Program-made: the position numbers and the translations under genes
From: Cryptomeria japonica
Lineage: Eukaryota > Streptophyta > Pinopsida > Cupressales > Cupressaceae
Length of the DNA stretch: 64,000 bases
Direction of reading: 5' to 3'
NCBI RefSeq assembly: GCF_030272615.1
Contig: NC_081414.1
Coordinates: 657,958,292-658,022,291 of the forward strand
Shown here: positions 47,074 to 59,166 of the stretch, piece by piece
Position numbering within the stretch: position 1 is the stretch's first letter
Layout of the letters: each line of letters starts with the position of its first letter
The notes under the pieces: model-generated
Told to the model about the DNA's origin: nothing
The model's input: only the letters and a program-made list of their open reading frames with translations
Database searches by the model: none

Positions 47074-47185
47074 CAAGGTGAATACTTGGTAATGTAAACC
47101 AAGATTCCTATTCACTAGTGGTAGGCTGAAGACACATAGAGCAAGGTGAATACTTGGTAATGTAAACCAGGATTCCTATTCACCA
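47074..47185 (+). repeat. Tandem duplication near element C 3' end
   Basis: CAAGGTGAATACTTGGTAAT is present at 47077 and 47142, with about 44 bp repeated at a period of about 65 bp. It lies between pol and the polypurine tract. No role is evident. Confidence 0.85.
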
Positions 47186-47231
47186 ATCTCAGTAGCAATC
47201 AGAGGAGTTTATATTTGTATTGCAATCAATG

Positions 47232-47245
47232 CCAAAGAGGGAGAT
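47232..47245 (+). promoter_or_regulatory. Element C polypurine tract
   Basis: CCAAAGAGGGAGAT immediately precedes the 3' LTR start TGTTAGCATTTTG. Confidence 0.9.
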
Positions 47246-48688
47246 TGTTAGCATTTTGAGTTTGTTTGGTATTTAACATAAATATTGCATTAATGATATG
47301 TTGTCATTCATGTCAATTAAACCAGTAAACGGTATTCATGTGATTGCTGATATTGTTGTTTTTTATATTGGCTAGTAACCGGTAAGAAGAGAGTTGTAAA
47401 AGATGTTGTAACTGGTATGTAAATTTTGTAAGTTGAATCAATGAACCAGTGTAAAGGGTTAAACCTTTCTATGTAATGTAACCGATAAATCCTATTAGTT
47501 GTTAAACCCTAACCAATCATGTTTGTTGGTTTATTATTTGATGAGCGGTAATGATGGAGACACGTGTGATCATTGTATAAGCATAAATTAAAATTGGTTT
47601 GGCATGTTTTCTTATTTTATAGGGAAGGAGCAAAGTGGATTACATTTAATGCACAGCATGTGAAGAGTTACAAAGTCCAATGGAGTGGTGATCATGGAAT
47701 GATTGGTATTGTCTTGGAGAATGTGAAGAGATTGTCATGATTTCTAATGGTCAAGATTGAACTGACATGTTTGTAATATCAATGATGAGAATTAGCTTTT
47801 TGTTATGTTACCGACCTAATTGATTTTCTATTTAAGGTCGATGAAGTTGTTTGTATAGGTTGTTGGCAAGATTGGTAGAAAAATTGTTGAGTGTGTGCTT
47901 GCCCAACCAGTGAATGGATCTACATGTTGAGTGAAGGCAGATTGAAGCTTAGAAGGATCTCATCAAGCAAAGATATTGGTACTCAGACAGATCAAGAAAA
48001 CCTATTGTTTTCTAACAATTACAGCAGAAGTAAAATCCCTTAACCAAGTAAGCTCTAATAAGCTTGGTTACTCATTAAATCCTCTAACAAGGTGGTCCAT
48101 TAGCTTGTATTCTTAAATCCTCCAATGAGGTTACTCCTAAAAGGGCATTGCGCTTCTAACAAGGCATATTTATAAATCGCTTAACTGGGTGATTCCTAAC
48201 TAGAATTAGTTCTTAATGGGACTTATTGTAAAGCTCTAATAGGCTTTGGCTCCTAACAGGATGAACTTCGAAAGAGTTCAGATAGCTATCCTTGTGAGTC
48301 CGATCTCATTGTGGTTTTTACCTATTTGGGTTTTCCACGTATAAACATTTGTGTCATGTGGTGAATGCTTTTCTGGCTATGATCTTATTTGTTGATTTTA
48401 TTAACTTCTAATAAGGCATGTTAAGTATAAGTATTGAGAGATGAATATGTCGAGCTATGATTAAGCATTGTTGATGTTTACAAGATTGAAGGTGTTTAGT
48501 GTTAAAAGTTGGCATAATAGTTAAACCAGTTAATGTCAAGTATTCCTATGAATATTGATCTTGACTGAGATATGTTTACTTTGTTTGACTGAGTTTGAAC
48601 TTAGGAACTTTGTATCAGTTTTTCAATATACTGATTCACCACCCCTCTCAGTATTCTACTGAATACTTATTCTTTCATCATACCATCA
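47246..48688 (+). repeat. Element C 3' LTR
   Basis: 1443 bp, colinear with 41267-42711, TGTTAGCA to CATACCATCA, followed by the TCTGT target-site copy. Confidence 0.92.
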
Positions 48689-48693
48689 TCTGT

Positions 48694-48800
48694 ATCACGA
48701 AAGCACTGTTCTATATGTCACAAGCACTAAACAGTAAGGTATATGCGCTATCCTATATGTCAAAAGTGCTAAATTGTAGACTAAAAGCGTTGTTCTGCTT
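48694..48800 (+). repeat. GCGCTA-type motif array in F LTR (right part)
   Basis: Continues the array cut by element C: AAGCACTGTTC, AAGCACTAAAC, GCGCTATCC, AGTGCTAAAT and AAGCGTTGTTC at about 20-23 nt spacing. The intact version is at 55660-55895. Confidence 0.65.
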
Positions 48801-49777
48801 TTTCTTTTGTGTTTTGAGCCTTTTCCATATATTTTGAATTCAGTTTGGATTTTTCCAACTGTTAGTCTTTTCCAGGGGTCTGTCCAGAGCCTATGTTGTG
48901 ATTTATGAATACTCTTGGATGTCTGGTGTAAGATTTTGATGCGTTATTTGATCCCTTGTATTGTTGCAAGAGGAGTGATTCCTTGCTATGGATTCTTTTA
49001 TCTATGATATTGTGTAGTCTATGTAATCTATGTGATATACAATATTGTTTCTTGTGCATATATGATGTTCTATCTTGGTTAGCTGGATTTTGTTTTGTGA
49101 GCCTTTTTGTTTGTGTAGGGGGAGTGGGCTTCTATGACTGTGCCGAGGTCATGAGGAATAGACTGCTAGGATTCTTGAGTAAGAGAGCTGGGGTCTAGAC
49201 TGTTTGGATAGCTCATTGGAGGTTTTCCATTTTAAGTGATAAGTGATAACATAATAATTAATACTAGGTGGGTTGGGTAGAGTAACTGATCGAAGTAAGA
49301 TAAAAATGTGTTTTGCTACACCCATCTCATGGATCTGAGACTGGAGTGAGGTGGTAGATCTTGTAACTGAGTAAACCGTATTACCTTGATTTACTCAAAG
49401 GTTGAGATGGCTCCACATGTGTATCCTATGTGGTACCATGTGATGACACTCTTTCCCTACATGTTGGTCCTAGTTCCTTATGTCTTGTTGTAGAGTCGCC
49501 TTTGGAGATTTTCTTTGTTATTTGGTATGTTTCCTTTGGTTGTGTTGGATATTTTTCCTCTTTGTTTGATAGGTGTCATCTTAGATTTAGAGTGTGTGTG
49601 GGATCTTGTGTCATCTCCTAGCATGAGGGGTAGCTCCTCTGGTTCCACATGGTTGGGTAGTTGGTTCCTTTCTTCCATTGGGATTTTCTTTAAAGGATGC
49701 TTTGTGTGGATGTGGATCTCTTATCTCTTCAACTCGTGGATGGATATTTATAGTATCTTAGCATTCATGATTCATTA

Positions 49778-51263
49778 TGTTGGCATGATTGGCATAACTG
49801 ATGCAGATGAGCAATAATGACTAAACCAGTAAAAGATTGTTTGTGATGACATTGTGATGAAGAGATTGAGATTCCATGATTGGATGAATTTGATCAGTTA
49901 TTTGTGTTGTCATTAATGTCAACTATTGTTTACTATGTTGTATTTTGTCATCTAAATCTTTTTGGTCTTCCAAAAATGCCGTATCGGTATTGAAGACAGT
50001 GAACTGGGAATTAGGGCCTGAACCAGTTAACGAGGAAATGTTTTGATTAGATCTGGCGATTAATGATGATTTAAGTGTTGCGGTTTTGAATGCGATTTTT
50101 TATCATTGTATTATGTATCTGACCAAAACCACATCATGTTTTGGTTATCAGAAATCATGTTTATGATTTCTGTTTTATTTTTTCTAGGGTTTAAGAAGGG
50201 TTTAAGGACCGGTAAAGAATCCTCTTAATTGGTTATAATTTTTAGTTTGGCAGTGATCTACATCAAGTTCAAATGTTGGTGATGATGTGGCACAAACCAC
50301 GTGAAGTTTTTGAATTATATTTTGGCATGTTTGAAGATGGAATTTCTGGGAAATCAGCCAAGCCCTTAGAAGAGTATTCTAAGGGTTTCACTTTGTATCA
50401 GATCGAGATGTGGTGATCATTCAATAGTTGTAATTGATTGTAATGATTCATATGATGATCTGTGATGATTTATGTTGTAAGTCTTAGAGTTTGTAACCGA
50501 CTAAGTTGTAAAGGCTATTTATGTTGGTACAATTGACATTTTTTGTGTCGTTGGATTCAAGAAGAGTGTGAAGTTGAATAAGAGTATGAGATATGCTAGA
50601 GTGTAGCAGATTTGGAGCAAGAATTCAATCCTATCAAGCAAGCAGTTAAGTGTTATACCCAGATCATTCATTGTTGTTATCCTAATAGTTACAACAACAA
50701 AACCCCTTAACCAGGTAGTTCCTAACAAGCCTTACATTGTAAATCTCTTAACCAAGTAGCTCAACATCTAAGTGTTAAATCCTCTTGTGAGGTTGATCCT
50801 AATAGGGGAAAGCTCCTAACATGGCTCATCATCTATATCCCTTATCCGGGTGACTTCTAATAGGGTATGCTCCTAGTAGGGCATCTTTGTAAGCTCCTAA
50901 CTGGGCTAGGCTTCTAACAAGGCACATTCCAAAAGGATGAATATTTTTTGTGGGTACCGATTCCCACCATGGTTTTTCCCTATTTGGGTTTCCACGTGAA
51001 AAGCATGGTGTTCATATGGTGAATGTTTTTATGTGTTGCTATGTTTTACTTTCAATTTATGCATTTTGATGAACACTTAATGAGAAGTTCCGATAAACCG
51101 GTTTAACAGTTGATTATCAGTGATTGTCGGTAGTGGTAAAGAGTTTATTATTGGTTTATGATTGATTAGGTGAAGTTTTTCAAGTTAGAGTTTTAAGTTT
51201 GAAATTGTTTTTAATAATGATTCACCCCCCTCTCAATATTAACCGGATCCTCTAAGATTAACA
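49778..51263 (+). mobile_element. Solo LTR of a copia-like family related to C
   Basis: 1486 bp, TGTTGGCATG to AGATTAACA, flanked by identical CATTA (49773-49777 and 51264-51268). The homologous F 3' LTR is uninterrupted here (near 56858). The LTR shares the CCACCATGGTTTTT and TTTGGGTTTCCACGTGAAAA boxes with element C-type LTRs. No internal region remains, as expected after recombination between the two LTRs of a full element. Confidence 0.93.
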
Positions 51264-51984
51264 CATTAAACATGTATATGTAATTGTATTTGAGAACTAT
51301 GCTCATTCTTGTAAAGGACATTGTACTCATGAATCTAGTAGATGTTACTTAGGAAAAATGATGTATCATGTATCTTGGGAATGATTATTTAATTGGAAAT
51401 ATTGACATTGAAATATGGATGTGTACCTTGTATTTAGATGATGTAATTAGTTCATATTCTTATGGTTATTGAATTGTAATTGGTATTGAAATGTATATTT
51501 GATGTTAAAGGAAATGAATGGTTGGGCTTAGGAACATTTTGTATTGGTGCTTAAAAATGAACTTAATTGGATGGTTAGATTATTCATAAATGGATGTAAA
51601 TAATCTATGTTAAAGTGATGGATCATGTGTTTATTCATGTAGAGATAGATGGATAGCATGTTTAGGCTACACTTGGTTAATGGAAATTTATATGATATCA
51701 ATTTAAGAATGGATACTAATGGTTAGGAATTATTAAGTTTGTAGTTAAAGTAGTGGCATTGAGATACCCTAGGGAAGGTAGATATTACAATGTGTTTTAT
51801 TTTTGCTTGCGCATCATGATTTGTGTATTATGTCTATGATGAGTAATTGTATGCTGGTTGAATGCATATGAGTAGTTGATTATATATGTTGTGTTATCTT
51901 ATGTGATGTTTTAAAAAAAATGTTATCTCTATTTTGCATGTTAGTTAGTGTATTTCTCTAGGGTATTTTGGCAAGCATTACATT

Positions 51985-51996
51985 TGGTATTAGAGC
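51985..51996 (+). promoter_or_regulatory. Element F primer-binding site
   Basis: TGGTATTAGAGC, two bases after the LTR, is one substitution from the initiator-Met site TGGTATCAGAGC. Confidence 0.85.
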
Positions 51997-52155
51997 CCAA
52001 GTTCATACACTAGGTACTTTGGTTTCACATGAGCCCATTGTGCATGTTATCACTTTAGCATGGGGTAGCCTAGTGGTTTATCCCTACTCATTGTTTTCTT
52101 GCATTTAGCTGCCTTAGATTTTATCTTATAGTATTTTGCGTCTCTCTTAGAAAAT

Positions 52156-53596
52156 ATGCTTGCTAGAGGTAGAGTTCATGACCATGGTGGTCACATGGGG
52201 ACTTGAATGAATCCTCGGCCTAAGGTTTCAAAAGAGTCACACCATGAGGAGTAGCAGCATGAACAATAGGTGGAAGGAACACGAGATGGTGATGCGATTC
52301 CACAATTGGTTAATGTGCTTCAGGAACTTCTTGATCGGTTGGTTCCACAACAAGAGGCAAATCAGCAAGAAGGATCTCATCATGCTAGTCATCAAGATAG
52401 AGAGGTAGAGAATGAAAGAGTGAGGGAATGTTTGTGGTCAGCTCGAAAAGGAGAGTTGATGCAGTACCTAATCAAGATGTGGTTACAATAGGTCATATGA
52501 GGGATCTTATGAGGACTCACCCTCCTACTTTTGATGGCTTAGGCAATGTTATGGAGGCAGAGACATGGTTGCTGGACTTGGGTAGGTGTTTCTCTATGCA
52601 GCCGTGTAGTGGTAACACTAAGGCAAGGTGTGCAATTATACATCTTCATGATTTTATGATGACATGGTGGCATATGGAAGAGAAGAAGTTGCACCTAGAC
52701 ATTGCGACAGCTTCATGGGAGTTATTTCTTGAGCGGTTTAATTCTCGATTCCTTTCAGAGCATTGGAGGCAAAGGAAGCCTGGTAAGTTTCATGATTTGA
52801 GATAGCCGAATATGACAGTTGAGTAGTACAAGCATAGTTTCTTTGAGCTTGAGTAGTATGTTGGGATAGTGAATGATGAGCCAATGTTGATTCAGCACTT
52901 TGTGAGAGGTTTTTGTGATCATATTGGTGGTGAGGTGCGTATGCATGAACCTAAGACTTTGGAGATAGATGTAGAGAAGGCATGGATAGTAGAGGAGAAT
53001 ATTTCTTTAACTTTAGGTGGTGTGATAGGTGGACAGACAGTTAGTGCTCTAGTTCTTGGGTCGGTTGCGAGAGGTGTGCAGTCTCAATTATCAGGATTTG
53101 CTAGGAGTAAACCTCCACCATCCAAGGTTGAACATCGTTAGTAGGAGGAGAGCTCTCAAGCTCAGGATACTTCCCGTAAACATGGATCATAGGCTTGTAG
53201 AGAGCATAGTAGGTAGCGTGCTATTTATTTTCATGTCAATCAACCAATGTAGAGTTCTCAGCGAAACTCTAGTGGAGGTAGTTTTCAGCAGCCTAGCTTG
53301 CCTTTAGTCATTCGTGGTTTTACCAGAGGTAGTTGTTTCACTTGTGCTCAACAAGGAAATTACGTGAGAGATTGCTCTCAATAGCCTACTCAGATGTCGA
53401 TTCAGAGGCCAATAGCGTCAAAGCCCATGATTGGTGATGCAGGTAGACCTCATCGCATATTTTTCGTAGCAGATGTCCATCAGTATATGCATCAGGATTC
53501 ATCAATTGAGGCTTCACCTCATGGCAGAGCAACTTTCTTTGGTAATTGTGTGCGTCCTACAACATCTGGGGTTGATCCTCAGGGTTCACAATAGGG
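52156..53596 (+). pseudogene. gag: Element F gag
   Basis: The only gene of element F. It starts at ATG 52156 (MLARGRVHDHGGHMG). The first frame runs to 52491 and the capsid part continues in another frame from about 52428, so there is one frameshift near 52450. The core HPPTFDGLGNVMEAETWL, then IIHLHDFMMTWWHMEE and FLERFNSRFLSEHW is the classical gypsy Retrotrans_gag domain. A late zinc-knuckle remnant reads CFTCAQQGNYVRDC, where the expected histidine is asparagine. Stops are almost all TAG at glutamine-like positions (EE*QHEQ*, DCSQ*P), consistent with CAG to TAG. Nothing resembling protease or RT follows before the polypurine tract. Confidence 0.85.
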
Positions 53597-53710
53597 TGAT
53601 GATAAGGGCCCAATGGATCCTTAGCGATGTTTCTTTAGAGTTTGGGAGGATGCAGTGCAGTTTGGAGAGATTTATTTCCCTACTTGTTTTAGGCTTCTAG
53701 GAGTAAGCCT

Positions 53711-53728
53711 GCGATAAGGAGGGGAGGA
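53711..53728 (+). promoter_or_regulatory. Element F polypurine tract
   Basis: GATAAGGAGGGGAGGA lies directly before the TGTAGTGTCC start of the 3' LTR. Confidence 0.85.
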
Positions 53729-56700
53729 TGTAGTGTCCCTCCTTGATTTATGTTTTCCTTTTGTGCTTCGATAAACTATTATGTCATAGAATAGACTAGT
53801 TTGTGATGCCTGGATTATACTATTGTGGATTTACATGTGATTTAGATGCTTTGTCTCAGATATTAGACATATTATATTGCATTTGGCATTACTATTCCAT
53901 GAGGGTGATGACATTATGAATTGTTATATGGGTTATTATGATGATAGGTGCTCATTTGATGACTTATATGTATCTCCTTCTATGTGTTGTCTATACTCTT
54001 TTATGATGATTTGATGATATTTTATGATGTGCTAACTCTAATTCATGATGTGAGATTGATTATGATATTTCTTGATTGTTTGTGAGTGTCTTCTATTGTC
54101 TTCGTGATAGGGACGATGTCACATCACTCATTGTGAGCGGGATGTGCCATAGCGATTCTCTATCACTTGCCTGTATTATATATTATATATATTGTATCAT
54201 GGCTTTTGGATGTAGGATTTGTAGGTATCAAACATCGACTCCACCTGGCTTTATAGGTCTGAGCGTGTCTTATCCCAATGGCAAGTTTATTGAAGATGAC
54301 ATAAAATCATATTCTAGACTCTAGGTTTAAGATTGATTACCCGTGTCCATCTTGTGTGAATTGCAGTTCAGTGTTGAGTGATCTCTCGAGTTGTCTCTTG
54401 TTGGCATGTTTGCAGTGTTGTGTGTATTGATTGGTTTAATTATTAATTAATTAAGTAATTTATATAGTTTAATAATGTCAAATTAAATTAATAGATTTAT
54501 GTAGTTTATAATAATAAAAGAAATAAATATAGTTGGCAATAATAAAAAATATATTTGGTAAATGATTTTATAGTCATTAGATGTTTATTATTTTTTATTT
54601 TTGGGATTTTTGAATTATTATGGATATTACTATTTTCTTTGTAATAATAAGGCTTTGATATTTAATTAATTAAATAGCCTTTGATTATATTTTATTGAGG
54701 CTTTAATTTATTTATAGCCCTTGGTTTATTGTATTTATTTATTGGGCTTTATAGTTAATTGTGCCCATGAGTATTATTTTAATTGATTGATTTATTATTT
54801 ACCTCTTGGGTTGATTAAATATTATTCTACCTACTCTTTCCCATGATTGATTGAATTATTGGGTAAATAAATTAAATATTATTTTATTCATATTTACCTT
54901 AGAGTTTGATATGGATTGGTAAGGAATAATATTTTATCTATTATTTTTATTGGTCGACATATTCTATGGTTTTGGTTGTGGTTTTCTATTTAATTGCTTT
55001 CCTATGATTTCAAGGGGGTTGGCTCCAAAAGTATTTTTCTGCAATTTTGGATTTGGATTGTGGCTTGTTGGTTTATCTTCAGCAAATTATTTCTTTCATT
55101 ATCAGCTTTTACCAGGTCAGAGGATTTCTTACCTTTGAATTTTTCAGATTTGAAAAGATTGTCTTTCATGTGCTTTCTCAGGATTTTTGTGCAAAATATT
55201 TTATTTATATAGTTTGTATAGTTGTATAATTCTATTTATGAAATTTATTATAAAGTTTAACTATAGTTGGGGAAATAAATTATTTCTCTACAAATTTTTC
55301 ATAGCTGTGTATGGCCGACAGTATGAATATTGCTTGTGTGTTGTTAGATCCCTGTATGTTAATTCTTGCTTAAAGATTAGAGGATTGGTCTTTGTATTTG
55401 ATCCTCTATATTGTGTAATATAATTCAGGAGTCTGAGTCAATCTGTCTGAGAGTTTTCATGTCTGGATAATGTCGAGAGTTGTTTTCTGAAAATCTTGGA
55501 TAAGCCTTATATGCTTGTTATTTAAGCTTGATACTTGGTTCTTTAGGTTTGTATGGAGATTGTGTTCCTCTTGATTATATTTTCGAGTCTTTTGGTTAAG
55601 CCTTTGAATTTATTTTATTCCCGTAAGTTTAATGTTTTAGTCTGAGTATTTGGGTATTTGCACTAAAATGGCATAAGCGCTAACCCATTGATCATTTGTG
55701 CTATCCTATTTGTAATATGCATGATCATACCTATCAGAAGCGCTATCTTAATCATTAAAGGCATTGTATTAGTTTGAATGTGCTTATCTGTATCATGGAA
55801 GCGATGTTATGTATATCGCAAGCACTAAAAAGTAAGGTATATGCACTATCCGGTATGTCAAAAGTGCTAAACTGTAGAGTAAAAGCGTTGTTCTATCTTT
55901 TCTTCTATGTTTTGTGTCTTTTCAAGATTTTTTGAATTCAGATTGGATTTTTCCAATTGTCAATCTTTTCTAGGGGTTTGTCTAGAGCCTATGTTTTCAT
56001 TTCTGAATACTCTTGGATGTCTGGTGTAATATTTTAATTTGTTATTTGATCACTTGTATTGTCGCAAGAGGAGTGATACCTCACTATGGATTCTTTTATC
56101 TATGATGTTGTGCAGTCTATGTAACCTATGTGATATATGATGTTCTATCTTGGCTAGCTGGATTTTGTTTTGTGAACCTTTTTGTTTGAGTAAGGGGAGT
56201 GGGCTTTCATGACTTTACCAAGGTCATGAGGAATAAACTTCTAGGATTCTTAAGTAAGAGAGTCAGGGTCTATACTTTTTGGATAGCTCATTGGAGGTTT
56301 TCCATTGTAATTGATAAGTGATGACATAATAATTAATTCTAGGTGGATTGGGTAGAGTAATTCATCTAAGTAAGATAATAAATGTGTTTTACTACACCCA
56401 TCTCATCGATCAGAGACCGGAGTGAGGTGGTAGATCTGGTAATCAGGTAAACCGTATTACCTTGATTTCCTCAAAGGTTGAGACTGTTCCACATGTGTAT
56501 CCTATGTGGTAGCATGAGATGGCACTCTTTCCCTATATGTTGGTCCTAGTTCCTTATGTCTTATTCTAGAGTCGCCTTTGGAGGTTTTCTTGGTTATTTG
56601 GTATGTTTCTTTTGGTTGTGTTTGAGCTTTTTCCTCTTTGGTTGATAGGTGTCAGCTTAGATCTAGAGTATGTGTGGGATTTTGTGTCATCTCCTAGCAC

Positions 56701-57579
56701 GGGGGGTGGTTCCTTTGGTTCCACATGGTCAGGTGGTTGGTGTCTTCCATTGGGATGTTCTTCAGTGGATGCTTTTCTTGGATCCTTTGCATGGATGTGG
56801 ATCTCTTATCTCTTCAGCTCATGGATGGATATTTATAGTAGCTTATTGTTCATGATTCATTAGACATGTATATGTAATTGTATTTAAGAGCTATGCTCAT
56901 TGTTGTAAAGGACATTGTACTCATGAATCTAGTAGATGTTACTTAGGAAAAATTATGTATCCTGTATCTTGGGAATGATTCTTTAATTGGAAATATTGAC
57001 ATTGAAATATGGTTGTGTACCTTGTATTTAGATGATGTAATTAGTTCATATTCCTATGGTTATTTAATAGTAGTTGGTATTGAAATCTATATTTGATGTT
57101 AAAGGAAATGAATGGTTAGGCTTAGGAACATTTTGTATTGGTGCTTAAAAATGAACTTAATTGGATGGTTAGAGTATTCATAAATGGATTCAAATAATCT
57201 ATGTTAAAGTGACAGATCATGTGTGTATGCATGTAGAGATATATGGATAGCATGTTTAGGTTTCACTTGGTTAATGGAAATTTATATGATATCATGTTAG
57301 GAATGGATATTAATGGTTATGAATTGTTAATTGTGTATTTAAAGTAGTGGCATTGAGATACCCTAGGGAAGGTAGATGTTAAAATGTGTTTTATTTCCGC
57401 TTGTGTATCATGATTTGTGTATTATGTCTATGCCGAGTAATTGTATGTTGGTTGAATGAATATGAGTAGTTGATTATATATGTTGTGTTAGATTATGTGA
57501 TGTTTTAAAAAAAAAATTGTTATCTCTATTTTGCATGTTAGTTAGTGTATTTCTCTAGGGTATTTTGCTAGGCATTACA
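53729..57579 (+). repeat. Element F 3' LTR
   Basis: 3851 bp, TGTAGTGTCCCTCC to GGCATTACA, uninterrupted. Aligning it with the split 5' LTR defines both nested insertions exactly. Short open frames at 54950-55423 and 56603-56863 are LTR sequence without protein-like features. Confidence 0.92.
55660..55895 (+). repeat. GCGCTA-type motif array, intact copy
   Basis: About a dozen degenerate motifs (GCACTAAAA, GCGCTAACC, GTGCTATCC, GCGCTATCT, GCGATGTTA, GCACTATCC, GTGCTAAAC, GCGTTGTTC) at spacings of about 15-25 nt inside the LTR. Decay products are those of CpG and CHG deamination. No function is known to me. Confidence 0.65.
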
Positions 57580-58850
57580 ACCTCAAACATATAAATTTTT
57601 TTATTTCTTGCAACTATTATTAAAAGAAGAATGATGCAAGGAAATACTTAGAAAAAATTGACTTACGGGATGCTAATTTAGACTATTTGAAATTAGTTAC
57701 AGTGATGATTTTAAAAGAGTTAAGATACATAGCAGGGAGGGGACTCGAGAAAAATTACATTAAACATTTGAGTCCCAACAAGGGTAGTAAAAAAACCATT
57801 CTATAGCATAATCCTTAAGACTTCTTAGAAATAGTTGACATAGAAGTTATCCTCATATAAAAATTCTACTCGTGTGATAATGACCTTAAATGTGTACTAA
57901 GTTTACCCTTGGCATCATATATTAAGAAAGAAGGTGCCAAAAATTTCATAGGTAGTGGATGTACAACAATATTATCATAAGCCCATGGATTATATTGAGC
58001 ATCTTTTAATTCTTCTTCACCTTTCCTATTGGTTCTTACTTCTACAATTTTTTCCTAATTCATGTTATGAATTAACACATCTAGGGTAGAGGTTGAATGG
58101 TTGATAAGAGAAGGTTGAAAGAAATTATGGTGTGTATATGAATGGTTGTGATAATTATGAGGGATGAAAGAGGTAAGAGGTTAGGAAAGAGAAATGGAAG
58201 AGTAAGGATAATGAAGCATGTGCATGGGAATATATGGAAGATGGATGGGAATGATAAATATGAGGGATGAAAGAAGTAACAAGTTAATAAAGAGACATAT
58301 TAGGAAGGATGGTGAAATATATGCATGGGAATGGACAAAGGGTTAGAGAAAGGAATAGACATTATAGGAGAAATGATGGTAGATGTAGAAATGCAGTGGC
58401 CAAGAATGTTGTGACTAGTGAGATAATGATGCATGAGATAGGCATGAGGGTAATGTAGAAGGCAAGAAATAGGAGAAAGGATAAACAATGTACATGGTGT
58501 ATACTAGTGTAGGTGGAAGAACTACTAAGAAGTTAGAACAAAGTAGTAGGAGTAATGTAGAATATGGGCTAATGGTAACATTTTCTTAATATAGAAGGTT
58601 TTGAGGTATCACAAATGTGGATCATTTATAGGCTCATATAACCATTATATCAACTTAAATAGTCCTAAATCAAGTCTAATATACTTAAATAATATATAAA
58701 AGTATGAAATATAATAAAATAAAAAGGTAAATTCTTGAGAATAAGATAATTAAGTGTTATTATAAAAATACATATTGGAACCTGACATTAGGAAAAGGCA
58801 GTAAGAGGTTATATAAAGAAAAGAAAAATAGGAGATAAGAGTGATTTAAC
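57580..58850 (+). repeat. Dispersed repeat, copy 3, right part
   Basis: Resumes the repeat interrupted at 39169 (TTTTTTATTTCTTGCAACTA is close to 36080 in copy 2). It continues through CACCTTTCCTATTGGTTCTT, GGTTGATAAGAGAAGG and GGGATGAAAG. Homology fades near 58850. Confidence 0.7.
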
Positions 58851-59166
58851 ACTTAGTACCTATTATATTCTTTTCTTCAATTATTTGATATTAAGGAGTA
58901 CTAACAACATTTTAAAATACCATAAGGATGTTGTCAAATCACTAGAGACAAGTTCTCCTAGGTGGACTTTTAAGAGAGACTAGCTTTATGGAGATGTTAA
59001 AGATCAAAAAAAGATCAAGTACATAAATCTTCTAGATGATGATTACAAAGTAAATATTGTCCCTTTTAACAGATCAATTAGAGTATTTATCTAATAAACT
59101 GTCTTTATATGTAAATATTTATTCAATGGTTTATGGATATGAATTGATGTCCAAATGAATAAATAT
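58851..59166. other. Stretch without recognisable genes
   Basis: AT-rich flank between the dispersed repeat and element E. Its last five bases (AATAT, 59162-59166) would be E's left target-site copy. The right copy is outside the window. Confidence 0.5.

Larger units (their letters stand above)
41267..48688 (+). mobile_element. Element C: Ty1/copia retrotransposon, full length but decayed
   Basis: 7422 bp with LTRs of 1445 and 1443 bp. Target-site copies are TCTAT (41262-41266) and TCTGT (48689-48693). The other F LTR reads TCTGT there. Gene order is gag, zinc knuckle, protease, integrase, RT, RNase H, with integrase before RT as in copia. Several frameshifts and stops, and a damaged RT active site, show it is inactive. 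LTR ends differ at roughly one position in ten over the first 90 bp, so it is not recent. Confidence 0.93.
39170..51982 (+). repeat. Element F 5' LTR (split by element C and a solo LTR)
   Basis: Three pieces, 39170-41261, 48694-49772 and 51269-51982, together with the target-site bases, align colinearly with 53729-57579. Start TGTAGTATCCCTCCC, end GCATTACA. Short frames at 40302-40701 are LTR sequence and are not conserved as protein. Confidence 0.9.
39170..57579 (+). mobile_element. Element F: gag-only LTR retrotransposon with about 3.9 kb LTRs
   Basis: Ends are TGTAGTATCC (39170) and GGCATTACA (57579). Flanks are GCCTT and ACCTC, a decayed 5 bp duplication; copy 2 of the dispersed repeat reads ACCTC at this point. 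Subtracting nested element C and the solo LTR leaves about 9.5 kb: two LTRs of about 3.9 kb around 1746 bp of internal DNA. The internal part has a Met-type primer site, a gag gene and a polypurine tract, and no protease, RT, RNase H or integrase. This matches non-autonomous terminal-repeat elements with GAG only (TR-GAG type), of gypsy origin judging by the gag. Confidence 0.88.
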
